Notes under the pieces: generated by a model | What the model saw: the letters and a program-made list of their open reading frames with translations, nothing else | What the model was told of the DNA's origin: nothing | Databases searched by the model: none | Source: Abelmoschus esculentus | Lineage: Eukaryota; Streptophyta; Magnoliopsida; Malvales; Malvaceae | DNA length: 64,000 nucleotides | Direction: 5' to 3' | Assembly (NCBI GenBank): GCA_035048815.1 | Contig: JAUCBN010000023.1 | Span: 3,045,501 to 3,109,500, forward strand | In this document: in pieces, positions 53,153 to 63,640 of the stretch | How positions within the stretch are numbered: position 1 is the stretch's first letter | How the letters are laid out: every line of letters begins with the position of its first letter | Position numbers and translations under genes: made by a program

Positions 53153-54551
53153 TCTAAGGATACATGTCCAATCTGAATAGGTTCCAACAACATGATAATC
53201 TCTAAACATCTGTTATTCTACTCCCTCTTTAACAACAATCAATCTTGATGGACAGTCATATCCACCAGAAAGTACAAATATCCCTACTGTGTCTATTTAA
53301 CATCTTCCACAGTTGCATTATAAAAGTTAAGCACATGAGCTTTCTTCTGATCTTTGCTCATACATTCCATATGTTTATTGTGTGATCCATTCCAGAAGAA
53401 GCAAATAAATGAGTTGTAAACTAGGGAGTGAGCAGTTAAAACTAAGTAGATTTTTTTTGGAAAGTGGTGAAAAGATAAAGTTTTATAATTTTGAAGGTTA
53501 AATTTAAGATGAAATAAAAGTTAAATAATAGTTTAAGGATTATTTAGGTAATTTGTTCCTTTTTATTATGTTAGATAAACTTTTTGTTAAAGTTTAACGA
53601 CAACAAACGTTTTAGTGACTAAAATTTTACACTTCATAAAGATAAGTGATCTTACCGGTTATTCTACAAAATCAATGATTAAAACTGTAATGAGAAAAAA
53701 AACAAAAGTAAATTTTCAATAATTAACCTTAAAAATATAATAAAGATACATTTTTATTTAAAATTATATCAAGTCTAGACTCAGTCTTTACTAAAATCTG
53801 TCCTTCCTTAACAAGTCTTAGTAAATATGAGTTGAAACAAAACCCAACATTCCTCTCTGTCATCACAGAGGTTCATTAACAAGGAGGAATCATTTAAAAG
53901 TTATTAACATCTACAAACAAAAACACATGGGTATAATTCGTCTTTTTTTTTATTGTGTCTTTATTGGTGTCTCACTTTAAAATAGTAAGTTTAGGGTTTA
54001 AGATTCTAAGTTAGAGATTGTGGTTAGAGTTTAGAGAATTAGAGATATAATGTATTTTTTAAGGTGTAAGATTTATGATATGAAAATTAGAACTAAGGTT
54101 TAAAATTTATTTTTTTAAGATTTTTAAAACGAGACATAAAATAAAACATAATTTTTTTGATTAAATAGAGATTATATTTTTTTCATACCGAGATTTGATC
54201 CCATACAAAATAAGTCAAGATGAACATTTTTGATCACACTAAGCTAATCAATGGATCTCAAAATAAAACATAATTAAGAGCAAAAGATTTCGACGTGTAT
54301 TATTTTATTGAACCACCTGCTTCGTTAAATCCACCCAACAAAAAAAATATACTTACAATATTCATAATGACTCGTTCAAGATACATTAGAAAATGATATG
54401 AACTCAAAACGACATTCCAATGGTATTTGAAAAATGTCCCTTCATGGTCATATTTCAATGCATGCTTAGAACGTATCGATATTTTAGTGTATAAGTAAAG
54501 GTGTAGGATTTCGGACATGGCCATGAACCAACTCCAACACCTGCAGATTCA
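53153..54551. other. Intergenic region with a telomere-like, GTCTC-type repeat
   Basis: The first 300 bases look like the 3'UTR of FANCI. The block at about 53940-54140 (TGTCTCACTTTAAAATAGT, AAGTTTAGGGTTTAAGATTC, ACGAGACATAAAATAAAAC) is an inverted relative of the duplicated repeat at 55400-55880. The remaining sequence could carry the promoter of the next frame. No exon was supported. Confidence 0.5.
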
Positions 54552-55058
54552 ATGGGAACCTACGGCAACAACAAACAAAACAAGATTTCCATGGATGTGG
54601 GAGCTGATCACAGCAGTTCATCATTCGAATCTGTCTCCTTCACTAGCCTCGTATGCATCGAGCAGAATCAACATGCAAAGTCTGGAAAAGGAAGATCACC
54701 CTCGGCATCTGATCAGAGAAACAAGGACCATGATCAGGAGTTTGAGTTTAGGATTCCACACAGCACCAACAGAAATTACCATCCAGACATGGGAAACTCC
54801 GGCGGTCATCTACGGACACTTGATTTCTTGCTGAGACCAGCTCAGCCTCGTGTCACCACCGGCAAGAACAAATCACGGCGGACGATGGTTTCTCATGAAG
54901 ATGTGGAAAATGAAGGTCGAAGAGAGGCGAATGGCTCGAAAACTTGGTTTGGTCGGAAATTTTTTCAATCGCTTGTCTCCCCATGTAGGGAATGTCGTGC
55001 TGTTAAGCCAAGTATGAAAGCACCAGCAGTGCCTCAAAAACGTATCAAGTTGCATTAA
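54552..55058 (+). CDS. Uncharacterised 168-residue basic, Ser-rich protein
   Basis: An uninterrupted frame of 168 codons runs from an ATG in fair context (CAATGGGA) to TAA. I do not recognise the family. The N-terminal third is Ser-rich (HSSSSFESVSFTSL), the middle is charged (KDHDQEFEFRIPHS), and a basic tract (TTGKNKSRRTM) precedes a C-terminal segment with paired aromatics and cysteines (KTWFGRKFFQSLVSPCRECR). No signal peptide or membrane segment is visible. The organisation, SSFESVSF plus EFEF and a basic tail, loosely recalls membrane-associated kinase regulator proteins, but I would not assign it. Its length and composition, unlike the A+T-rich surroundings, argue that it is real. A CCTGCAG acceptor-like site at about 54546 means an upstream exon is possible. 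Confidence 0.55.
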   Translation: MGTYGNNKQNKISMDVGADHSSSSFESVSFTSLVCIEQNQHAKSGKGRSPSASDQRNKDHDQEFEFRIPHSTNRNYHPDMGNSGGHLRTLDFLLRPAQPRVTTGKNKSRRTMVSHEDVENEGRREANGSKTWFGRKFFQSLVSPCRECRAVKPSMKAPAVPQKRIKLH

Positions 55059-55193
55059 TGGAAGTCTACTCTTTCTTTACATTTATCTTTCTTAGAATTG
55101 GATCCGCCGCCGCCGTCACTGCCACTGCCATGGAGGTGCAAGAATCAACGTTTTTAGTTTTACACTGATATTTAATCACTAGAGGAATGCATT

Positions 55194-55397
55194 TTATCCT
55201 TTATATATATGTTTTGCTTCTAGAGAGTAAGAAGAAGCATATTCCACGGGGGTGTTAACGGGTTTACATCCAAATATATTGAATTTCTTAAGCACCTTAT
55301 TGCAGTAACTTTCTTTAGAAATAAAAATTACTGTTGCAGTTTTCATCACCTCAAGACCCAAGTAATAGGACGTAAGCATTAAGTCAGTTATGAACAA
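55194..55397 (-). pseudogene. Ty1/copia reverse-transcriptase fragment
   Basis: The 67-codon frame reads TDLMLTSYYLGLEVMKTA, then ISKESYCNKVLKKF and GCKPVNTPVE. This corresponds to the end of the copia reverse-transcriptase domain, where intact elements have a MxDLGxxxYYLGxEV motif, an I.Q..Y...LL..F motif and a C.....PM.P motif. Nothing else of the polyprotein, and no LTR, was seen nearby, so this is a small degenerate relic. Confidence 0.8.
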
Positions 55398-55399
55398 AA

Positions 55400-55880
55400 A
55401 TTTTCTGTCTTTTTCTGTATCTCTTTTTATGTCTCATTTAAAAATTTATTAAAAAATTAAATTTTAAATCATAATTCTTATTTTCTATATCTTAAACCCT
55501 AAACTCTATATCTAAAAAATACACCTACCCCTAATTCTCTAAACACTAACCAAAACCCCTAAACCCTCTAATTTGAAGTGAAGATATAAATGGAGGCATG
55601 GGGAAGGGTATACGATTTGCACCCGTCAGTCATTTGAGTAAAAATCTTCTATCTCTTTCTCATGTCTCCATTTGTTTCTCATGTTTAAATTTACTAAAAA
55701 TTAAATTTTAACCCTATTTTTTTATATTTTAAACCTTGAATCTTATACCCGAAAAATACACCATATCCCTAATTTCCTAAACCCTATCTACAACCCTTAA
55801 CCTTAAACCCTTTAATTTGAAGTGAAGGCACAAATAGAGACGTGAGAAAGAGGTAGACGATTTGCACCTCAGTCATTTCA
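55400..55880. repeat. Two diverged tandem copies of a 240-bp repeat with CCCTAAA motifs
   Basis: Copy one (about 55400-55640) and copy two (about 55645-55880) share the same order: TCTTTTT.TGTCTC, a TTAAAAATTAAATTTTAA stretch, CTTAAACCCTAAACTCTATA, AAAAATACACC, CCTAATTCTCTAAAC, AACCCTCTAATTTGAAGTGA, and ACGATTTGCACC.GTCAGTCA. An inverted relative lies at 53940-54140. Confidence 0.7.
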
Positions 55881-55924
55881 AATTCTTCTAACATACTAAT
55901 TAATAGTCGATAGCATTATGAATG

Positions 55925-56620
55925 AATAATTTACTTGTTCTGATCGGGTCAGATATTTTGATGAAAGATCGTATTTGGGTTGGGTCGAGGTTAATTTCGG
56001 CTTTAGTGTAAAAATATCCGACCCGATCCGGGACTAATATGTAGTTTTTCCATAAATTTTTAGGAATATTTATAATAATAGTCCTCTATTATTATATTTT
56101 TTATAATCAAATCCTTAAAATTATTTAGTATTTATAATTTAGTCATTAAATATATATTTTTTATAATTAAGTCCCTTAAAATTATTTTTTTATAATTTAA
56201 TCCCTAAAATTATTTTTCCCTATTGGTCAGGTCGGGGTCGACTTTGGGTTTAGGTTGAAAAATATCCGACCCAACCCGAGACAAATATGTAATTTTTCCA
56301 AAATTTTTTAAGGATATTTATAATAATAGTCCTCTATCTATATATTTTTATAATTAAGTCCTTAAAATTATTTTTTATTTATAACTTAATCCCTAAAAAT
56401 ATAATTTTTATAATTAAGTCCCCTAAAATTAATTTTTTCTAATTTAGTCTCTAAATTTTTTTATTGGTCGGGTTGGGTCTGATTTAATATATTTATTTTC
56501 GGGTTGGGTTGGATTTTTTAAAGAAAATTTTGGATCAAATCGAAGTCGGATTTAGGATGTTATTCGAGTCTGGTTCGAGTGGGCTAAAAATCCAACCCGA
56601 CCCGTGCCCTTCCCTAGATA
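55925..56620 (+). repeat. Dispersed GGGTCGGGT repeat, copy 3, internally duplicated
   Basis: A unit of about 250 bases, opening with AAATATCCGACCCGATCCGG and running through TTTATAATAATAGTCCTCTA and AATTAAGTCCCTTAAAATTA, occurs twice in tandem (from about 56005 and 56260). The block ends CCAACCCGACCCGTGCCCTT. It matches the blocks at 20515 and 42775. Confidence 0.6.
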
Positions 56621-57242
56621 GCATATTACATTAATTTATTTAATTAATCGATTATGTTAATTGATCGTATATAAATGTTAGATAACATTAAATAATTAAT
56701 AATTATTTGATTATTTTTATATTTAAATAATATAATACCTATCATTATTCATTAGATTATTAACATTCCGAGGGATTATATTAAAATCATGTGGAAAATC
56801 TTTCCCCACTACTCTCTTAAAAATCAACCAAAAACTTCTATTATCCCTTTTCAAGTGGCTCGATGAATAGCTTCAAACACTTGTTCCACCATTTCCTTTG
56901 GACATATATAATGGATGATATTATTATAAAATATGATAAAAAATTATTTAATTAATTATATTATATATATTGTAGGTATTAAAAAGTTTTAAAAAATAAA
57001 ATTATATTATATAAATAATCATTATAAAAAACTTGATAACTCGACTTAATTTGTATTTTATAAACTCAATTCGAATAATTTTTTAAAATAAAATTTATCT
57101 ACTTAGACAATTCGAAACTTTGATTTTTATTTTGATCAAATAAGCACCTCTAAAGAAATAGTGAATGAAATGGAGTTATACTACCAACTTTTGAGATAAA
57201 ATTTTCTTCGGGTGTCAAATTTGTGTGAAGGTGCCTACTTCG

Positions 57243-57466
57243 GGAGAAATTATATCATGAATCCTTTCCATCACGTCATTCGTGGTTCAGCCAATTAGAT
57301 TCATCAACATCATATTTCTTTTAAAGTGAATCATCACCTATTTTCTACATGTAATAAGTGAGTGGATAGTTATTATGCAATTACTTAAAGATGAACGGAC
57401 CTGATTACATGGACCACAGATGACGTAGTGGAAAGGGTTCATAATATAATTTCTCCTGCTTCAACT
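57243..57466. mobile_element. MITE-like hairpin, copy 4
   Basis: The left end GGAGAAATTATATCATGAAT and the right end TCATAATATAATTTCTCC are inverted copies. The arms continue (CCTTTCCATCACGTCATTCG against GATGACGTAGTGGAAAGGG). The interior (GTGAATCATCACCTATTTTC) matches the element at 22094-22290. No clear target duplication was seen. Confidence 0.65.
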
Positions 57467-57663
57467 ACTAAATGTATATTTAAACCTACTAATCCATTGA
57501 CTTTAAGCCCCACTATAATTCTTGTCCAAACTTATCTTCAAGCTTTCTACATTCTCAGTACCAATGTATGGAGTTTCCATCCAAACCATATCAACTTGTT
57601 TCAATTCTAACCAGAAATGCCTCACAACATCAACTCAATACCTACAGTAGTTTCTCAGTTCAC

Positions 57664-60556
57664 TTACTCCTTTAAAAGAGTTGTCAACAGTAGATCTTGG
57701 ACGAATCCGGCTCTCCCGGTGGCTTGTCGAATCCTTCTTCCACGCTCTTCGTAACTCAATGAAGAATCGAGACTGTATGATAGAACACACAGCAAGAAAT
57801 AAGAAGCAAAATGCAAACTGTATTCAGTGTTTATCTGTCTATATGAATAATCAATAGGTCAAGTGGTTAAGAGAGATTCTTCGTTTCCGAAATCAAGCTC
57901 GGGTATATGAATTGTATTTGTATCCATCCCAAGTTGCAAGTAGAGATATGGACTTGGCAACAAAATGTTTAGATTTAAGACATTACCTTGATTTCCACAT
58001 ATGTGCTGGTGCTGCATTCTTTGCGGTGGTATCTTCGAAACTAGTTACGACAGATTTTGTAAGCTCTTCGGCTTCAGATATGGGGAAATTCATAATGAGT
58101 GAAGAAAGGAACGAATCAGTCACGGCATTGGATACATTAACACTGCTTGACCTATACGCACCACCGCCTAGAAGTACTTGCAAATGTGCTTCTCGGAGAT
58201 CCCGGCCCAGGAGAGCCAGTGCTTAACTGTTTGGAATTGCAACTCTATGTATCCTACGACGTCTATGCATGTAACATTTTGTCAAGGGAAACTAAGGTTA
58301 TAAACAATTCAACTTACATGAGCATAATTCTCGAGTTAGATGAGAAACAAGGAAATGAGAAGTTTCTTTAAGAAGGGATATCTTGAATAAAAATTTCCGT
58401 GTTGCAGCGTGATATGACTTAGCATGTCTCTCGCAACTTTGACATAGCAGACCGGACAAATCTGTAACAGAAAGATTGATGCCGGTATTAGACGATTCGC
58501 CGTGATAAACATCAAGAAAATATTTTTCCACCATAAATCCCAAAGTGAAGTATAATAAAGTTCAAACATTAAACAACACTTTTAAGGGTTGTACTCATTC
58601 CTGCATTTAACTACTTTGCATTTCATAAATTTCAGACACAGAAGTTACAGAAGACAATCTGATGCAGGAGCATCACAATCACAGACGAAAAGAAAAGCTT
58701 TCGATCGGATTAAACAGATGCGCCATGTACTTGCACTTGAATTCAGTTTCCACTACCGATAGGGTGAGAGGGAGGGACTTCTAATGAAACCAGAAGGTAA
58801 TCTCCTATGTATCAAAAGAGATGTCTAGGAATCGATTAGCCATCGAAATCTACCTCCATCATCCGTAACATATACCAAATGCTCATTCCTCTATACGCTT
58901 AACGATATCATATATTCTATGCTCATTCTCAATCCTAAAACATTCTCTACCGGTCACACATCCCTTTCCATGTATGTACACTTCTGAGTTTTATCCGTTG
59001 AATATGGCATTCAATTCCCTGGCATGAACTAACACCAACAACCCAGTTCGAGCTCCTCTAAATCGAGTGGTAATTCTTCTCTTTGTATATAAACTTAAAA
59101 TCGTTATGAAAATAAGTAGCAGTGGCTCAAAACACTATTGAACTCTGTCATAAGTTTATACAAAGGTTCCATGACCGATGATTAGCTTCCTTGAGGCATC
59201 AAGTTTCATCTATATAGTGTATGGTTTAGTTTCAATTTTTCCGCACACCATAAAAACAGCATAAAATTGAACATATCCTAAGATTTTTGCTTTGATGAAG
59301 CAACTATCCGTTTCAGTTGCCAAAGCATTGCCATTGATGTAATCGACATGAGCACCAAAACCATACCAACTAGGCTACTGCTTTCGCCCAACTAAGCAAC
59401 AAAGAAAAAACGGTCGCCTCAATCCTGATTATCTTTAGTTCAACCACCTTTGACCCTATGGTAAGAAAATGAAACCAAAGCAATTTAAGTTTCTTTCCTT
59501 CCAAATTAAGTTACAATAACATAACTAAGCCTTTAAACCTGAAACCTAATCCTTACAAGTTACGAGATCATCAACAAGGATTGGGATTATGTCCCGAAAT
59601 CATTAGCAACATCTCGGAACCATTATATAGCATGATTTTATCCTTAAAATTCTTAAGGTTCCTCAATGTTCGGAACCAAGAAGCAAGACCAGCATGCTGC
59701 ATGTGGCATTCAAAATATAGGATAAATGATTGACTCGTGACTTCATAAACAAGTTACAGTACACAATCACAGAACATCTAATAACCAAAGATTGAATTGT
59801 TGTTTGATCTTCTCCTACACAGGTGTCTTGTCGACAAATCTACAAGGGGAAATCTCAAGCCCCATAAGGAATAACACCCGGACCGCAAATCCGTTGCATA
59901 ACAAAGAACTGAAAATTCAAAAATGAAATTTACTCGAATAGTTTCATGATTGAACTCTGCAACATCCTTAGTTTGATCATATAAATATAGAAGGAAAATA
60001 CACACACCATAAACCAAAGTAAAAATACCTGGAAAAGTCAATTTTGCAATAAAATAACCAAAACACACAAAAAATAGAAGAAAAACAAGGTTACTATAAT
60101 AAAGCTTGCCTTAATAAGAAAGCAGAACGTCAGACATTCAACAATAACCTCGTATCATTCAAACTTAACTTCATCAGGGAAATACACAAAAGAAAAAAAA
60201 AACCCTCAATTTTCTTAGTATAAATCAAATTTTCTTACCGTAACCTTTGACTCGCAGGGATGATCCTCCTCAAGATGCAAACACAGAGACGCAATATCGA
60301 AATCCTCGTGGCAGTACGGGCATGGGAAATCGGGTCGAACTTCTTCTTCTACCTCAAAACCATCGTTGCTCAAACGATCTTTATTCATTTAGTTTGTTTT
60401 AATGTTTCAAAAATAGAAATAAAATAAAGAAAAAACGAAAACCCCAGATGAAATATTGAAATTAAACGTACCTAAATGGGAGGCCGGATGGCTGTGCTGC
60501 AAATTATATTGACGTTTTGCAGCGGCAAGACGAGACGTCCAGAAACCGGAATCCAT
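57664..60556 (-). pseudogene. Di19-family zinc-finger gene, disrupted
   Basis: Exon remnants: 60556-60472 (MDSGFWTSRLAAAKRQYNLQ), 60378-60239 (a C2H2-type finger, CPYCHEDFDIASLCLHLEEDH), 58461-58382 (second finger, CPVCYVKVARDMLSHITLQH), 58264-57987 (RRRR nuclear-signal region, then GRDLREAHLQVLLGGG and a Ser-rich stretch) and 57772-57664 (IRQATGRAGFVQDLLLTTLL, then stop). This is the complete Di19 (dehydration-induced 19) layout; these are nuclear drought- and salt-responsive regulators. Three lesions are visible. Exon 3 has two extra bases after QHG. Its expected donor reads ATATCC where GT is expected. A TAA at 58225-58223 replaces a codon (usually Gln) in the conserved IPNSQAL. The outer splice sites remain intact. 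A transcript would at most give a truncated protein with two fingers. A recently decayed gene is the likely reading; unusual splicing or sequence error are alternatives. Confidence 0.75.
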
Positions 60557-60645
60557 CGGAAAACCCCAAAGCTTTTGACTATATTTTATAAAAACTTTTC
60601 TATTAAAATATCCCAAAAATCTACCCTTTAAACAAAAGAAAACAG

Positions 60646-60705
60646 AAATCTATATATGTTTCTGGGTTTTCTTCAAAATCTATATATGTTTCTGGGTTTT
60701 CTTCA
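60646..60705. repeat. Perfect 30-bp tandem duplication
   Basis: The unit AAATCTATATATGTTTCTGG followed by GTTTTCTTCA occurs twice back to back without a mismatch, about 90 bases upstream of the Di19-like start codon. Confidence 0.9.
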
Positions 60706-61084
60706 ACTAGAAAAAAAGCTTAGGCTTTGTTCATCTCTACAAGTGCTTAGGGAGAAAAATGAAAGAAAAAAAAAGGAGAGAAAGGTAGATTATTTGTTTC
60801 TTGACAAGATAATGATAATTAAGTATATGATTTTGTGATTAAAAAATTGACCATTTTCTCTTAATTAAAAAAAAGGGTCTTAATCCTGTGAGAAAGTTCA
60901 GAAGCTTGACGATTGAATTGAGACAGGCTTGAACACCACTAGACCAGAGGCGACGTAGAGCGTTTGTCGTTTTTTTTCTCCTTTTAAGTGACTTCGTTTA
61001 GAAACTTGCGGTCTATATTCGATGCCTTGTCTTCTTTCTTGTTTTTTTAGTATAATTTTGTGATTAAAATTCGATTCCATTTAA

Positions 61085-61600
61085 AAAAATTAAATAATTC
61101 GACTTGAGACAAAAATATTTGACTCGTTTTGATTCGATCTAAAATTTTATAGATTTATTCGACTTTAAATTTTTTTAAATAAAGTTTGAGTTGTAAAATA
61201 AAAATCCGAATAACTCGAATAACTCAAAATTTTTAGTATTAAATAATTAATTTTTAATTTTACGATAAATCTCTCAATTTTTTATGATATATATACATTG
61301 ATATATAAAAATATAAAAAATATTGCTACATATGAAATATATATGCATATCTTATATGATCAGAGAAAGTCGTTTAAATTGGAATCAAATCATACTATAA
61401 CATGATAAATAATTATAATTAAATATGTATAGGAACTCGAAAACTCAACTCGATTCGACTCGAATTTCTTAAACTCGACTCGAACCAAAAAATTTAAATA
61501 TAGTTTGAGTTATAAAATATGATTTAACAACTCGAATAAATCAAAATTATTTAACTCGACTCGACTCGACTCAATTGAATACTCACCTATAATTGGTATA
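61085..61600. repeat. Dispersed TCGA/ACTCGA-rich repeat, copy 2
   Basis: It is collinear with 5925-6420, sharing TTCGACTTGA, AAAATTTTATA, ATGATATATA...TTGATATAT, GAGAAAGTC.TTTAAATTGG and ACTATAACATGATAAAT. Near 61557 a short run of GACTC pentamers (about four) has expanded. Confidence 0.6.
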
Positions 61601-62254
61601 ATAACCATAGAACTTTGAAGTTTAACATTAATATAATGATTTTTACTTAATAGTTTTGGACAAGTTTTAACGTAGGTTTTCATTAATAGAATCTATTCGT
61701 AATAGGGTAAAGAGATATTTTTGCCTTTAAATTAGATTCAAAATAATAATTTATTTTTTTTATAAAAATATAGTTAATGAAGTTTTTTAATTTGTAAATA
61801 ATAATAAATTAATCTTTTCATCAATGTTGATCGTTATATTATTGTGACAATTAAAATTATATAATGGATTAATTATAAAAAAAAAGAATATAGGGACCAT
61901 TAAGAGAATTTATCCACTTAAATTTTGATTTTATGTAATTTGAGGATAAAATTAAAAATATATTTAAAAAAACTAACTATATATGATATTAAGAAAAAGC
62001 GAAAGAATTTAAAGGATAATCGACTGATTTTTTTAAAAACCGAAATAAATAACATTTATTTTTTTAAATCATTTTGATTCTTATAAATAAAAAAAAAACT
62101 TATAAACCCTATTTTAAAAAAACATATTATCGTTGTTTGTATCTTAATTAATATTGGAATAAAAATTCAAAAAAAATTGTTTATCTTTTAAAAAGTAAAA
62201 ACCGAAGTTAAAATGATCACATCTGAATTTTAAAATCAACACCAAACTCTCTTT

Positions 62255-62448
62255 AAATTATATCATGGGTCAGTCCCACCACCTGCCTATTGGACCAACT
62301 AATAAAAACTGTCTACTTCATCAATTTTCCCATGTCATAATTTTTTCGCAAGTGAATTTTCACTTGAAAAATTAAAAATAATGAGGTGGACAGTTTCTAT
62401 TGATTGGTCCCATAGATGACGTGGTGGGACTGACCCATGATATAATTT
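62255..62448. mobile_element. MITE-like hairpin, copy 5
   Basis: The left end AAATTATATCATGGGTCAGT continues with CCCACCA, and the right end is its exact inverse (TGGTGGGACTGACCCATGATATAATTT), a 27-base perfect inverted repeat. Similarity continues inward (TTGGACCAACTAATAAAAAC against TTGATTGGTCCCATAG), and the core holds AAGTGAATTTTCACTTGAAA, itself a small palindrome. The right arm contains GATGACGTGGTGG. This is the best preserved member of the family. Confidence 0.75.
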
Positions 62449-62560
62449 CTTCTTTTTAGGGGAGTGTCTCGAAACCCCCCTTAAAAGCAGCCTAAAAAAA
62501 CCGCTATAATAGGCGGCACTTGACACTTGAAAACCGGTTCCAATAGTTATTTAATTTAAT
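62449..62560. other. Short spacer before the tandem array
   Basis: A G+C-richer stretch with GGGGAGTGTCTCGAAACCCC and AGCAGCCTAAAAAAACCGC; nothing recognisable. Confidence 0.4.
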
Positions 62561-63640
62561 TTTAAATATTTAAATAAAAATATTTATATAATAAATATTC
62601 AAAGAAAAATATTAGAATAAAAATATATAAATAAAAATATTTGTATAATAAATATTTAAATAAAAATATTCATATAATAAATATTCGAATAAAAATATTT
62701 AAATAAAATATATAAGAATAAAAATATTCGTATAATAAAAATTCGAATAAAAATATTCATATAATAAATATTTGAATAAAAATATACGAATAAAAATATT
62801 CATATAATAAATATTAGAATACAAATATTCATATAATAAATATTCAAATAAAAATATTTGAATAAAAAATATACGAAAAAATATTTGTATAATAAATATT
62901 CGAATAAAAATATTAATATAATAAATATTTGAATAAAAATATTCGTATAATAAGTATTTGAATAAAAATATTTATATAATAAATATTCAAATAAAAATAT
63001 TCGTATAATAAAATTTAAAATAAAAATATTCATACAATAAATATTCAAATAAAAATATTAAAATAAAATATATACGCATAAAAATATTCGTATAATAAAT
63101 ATTAGAATAAAAATATTCATGTAATAAATATTTGAATAAAAATATTCGAATAAAATATAAACGAATAAAAATATTTGTATAATAAATATTCGAAAAAAAT
63201 ATTCATATAATAAATATTTGAATAAAAATATTTGAATAAAATATATTGAATAAAAATATTCATGTAATAAATATTTGAATAAGAATATTTGAATAAAAAT
63301 ATTAGAATAAAATATATAGGAATAAAAATATCAGTATGATAAATATTCAAATAAAAATATTCATATAATAAATACTTGAATAAAAATATTCAAATAAAAT
63401 ATATACGAATAAAAATATTTGTATAATAAATATTAGAATAAAAATATTCATATAATAAATATTTGAATAAAAATATTTGAATAAAATATATACGAATAAA
63501 AATATTCGTATAATAAATATTGCGAATAAAATTTATATGAATAAAAATATTCGTATGATAAATATTCAAATAAAAATATTCATATAATAAATATTCGAAT
63601 AAAAATATTCTAATAAAAATATACGAATAAAATATTGTAC
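62560..63640. repeat. 1.1-kb A+T-rich tandem array
   Basis: The array is built from variants of AATAAATATTCGAATAAAAA and ATATTCATATAATAAATATT with a basic period near 30 bases, and higher-order units that add AATAAAATATATACGAATAA. Copies differ by single substitutions (ATTCG, ATTTG, ATTCA) and small indels. On the minus strand it reads as long Ile/Tyr/Phe-rich frames, which are an artefact of the repeat. Confidence 0.85.

Larger units (their letters stand above)
55059..57663. other. Intergenic repeat-rich region
   Basis: It contains a copia fragment (55194-55397), a duplicated telomere-motif repeat (55400-55880), an internally duplicated GGGTCGGGT repeat (55925-56620), and a MITE-like hairpin (57243-57466). 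The stretch 56620-57240 shows only A+T-rich sequence. No intact gene was seen. Confidence 0.6.
60557..62254. other. 5' flank of the Di19-like locus and A+T-rich intergenic DNA
   Basis: The first 150 bases would be promoter and leader of the Di19-like locus and contain a 30-bp tandem duplication (60646-60705). At 61085-61600 lies the second TCGA-rich dispersed repeat. From 61600 to 62254 the sequence is A+T-rich and I see no feature. Confidence 0.55.

Noticed and set aside
54517..54834. Overlapping 105-codon frame starting MAMNQLQHLQ.
   Set aside because: It overlaps the 168-codon frame in another phase. Its composition is less ordered and it stops earlier; I preferred the longer frame, though this one cannot be excluded.
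62560..63640. CRISPR-like alternation of short repeats.
   Set aside because: Units are contiguous and degenerate with no unique spacers, and the genome is a plant nuclear one.
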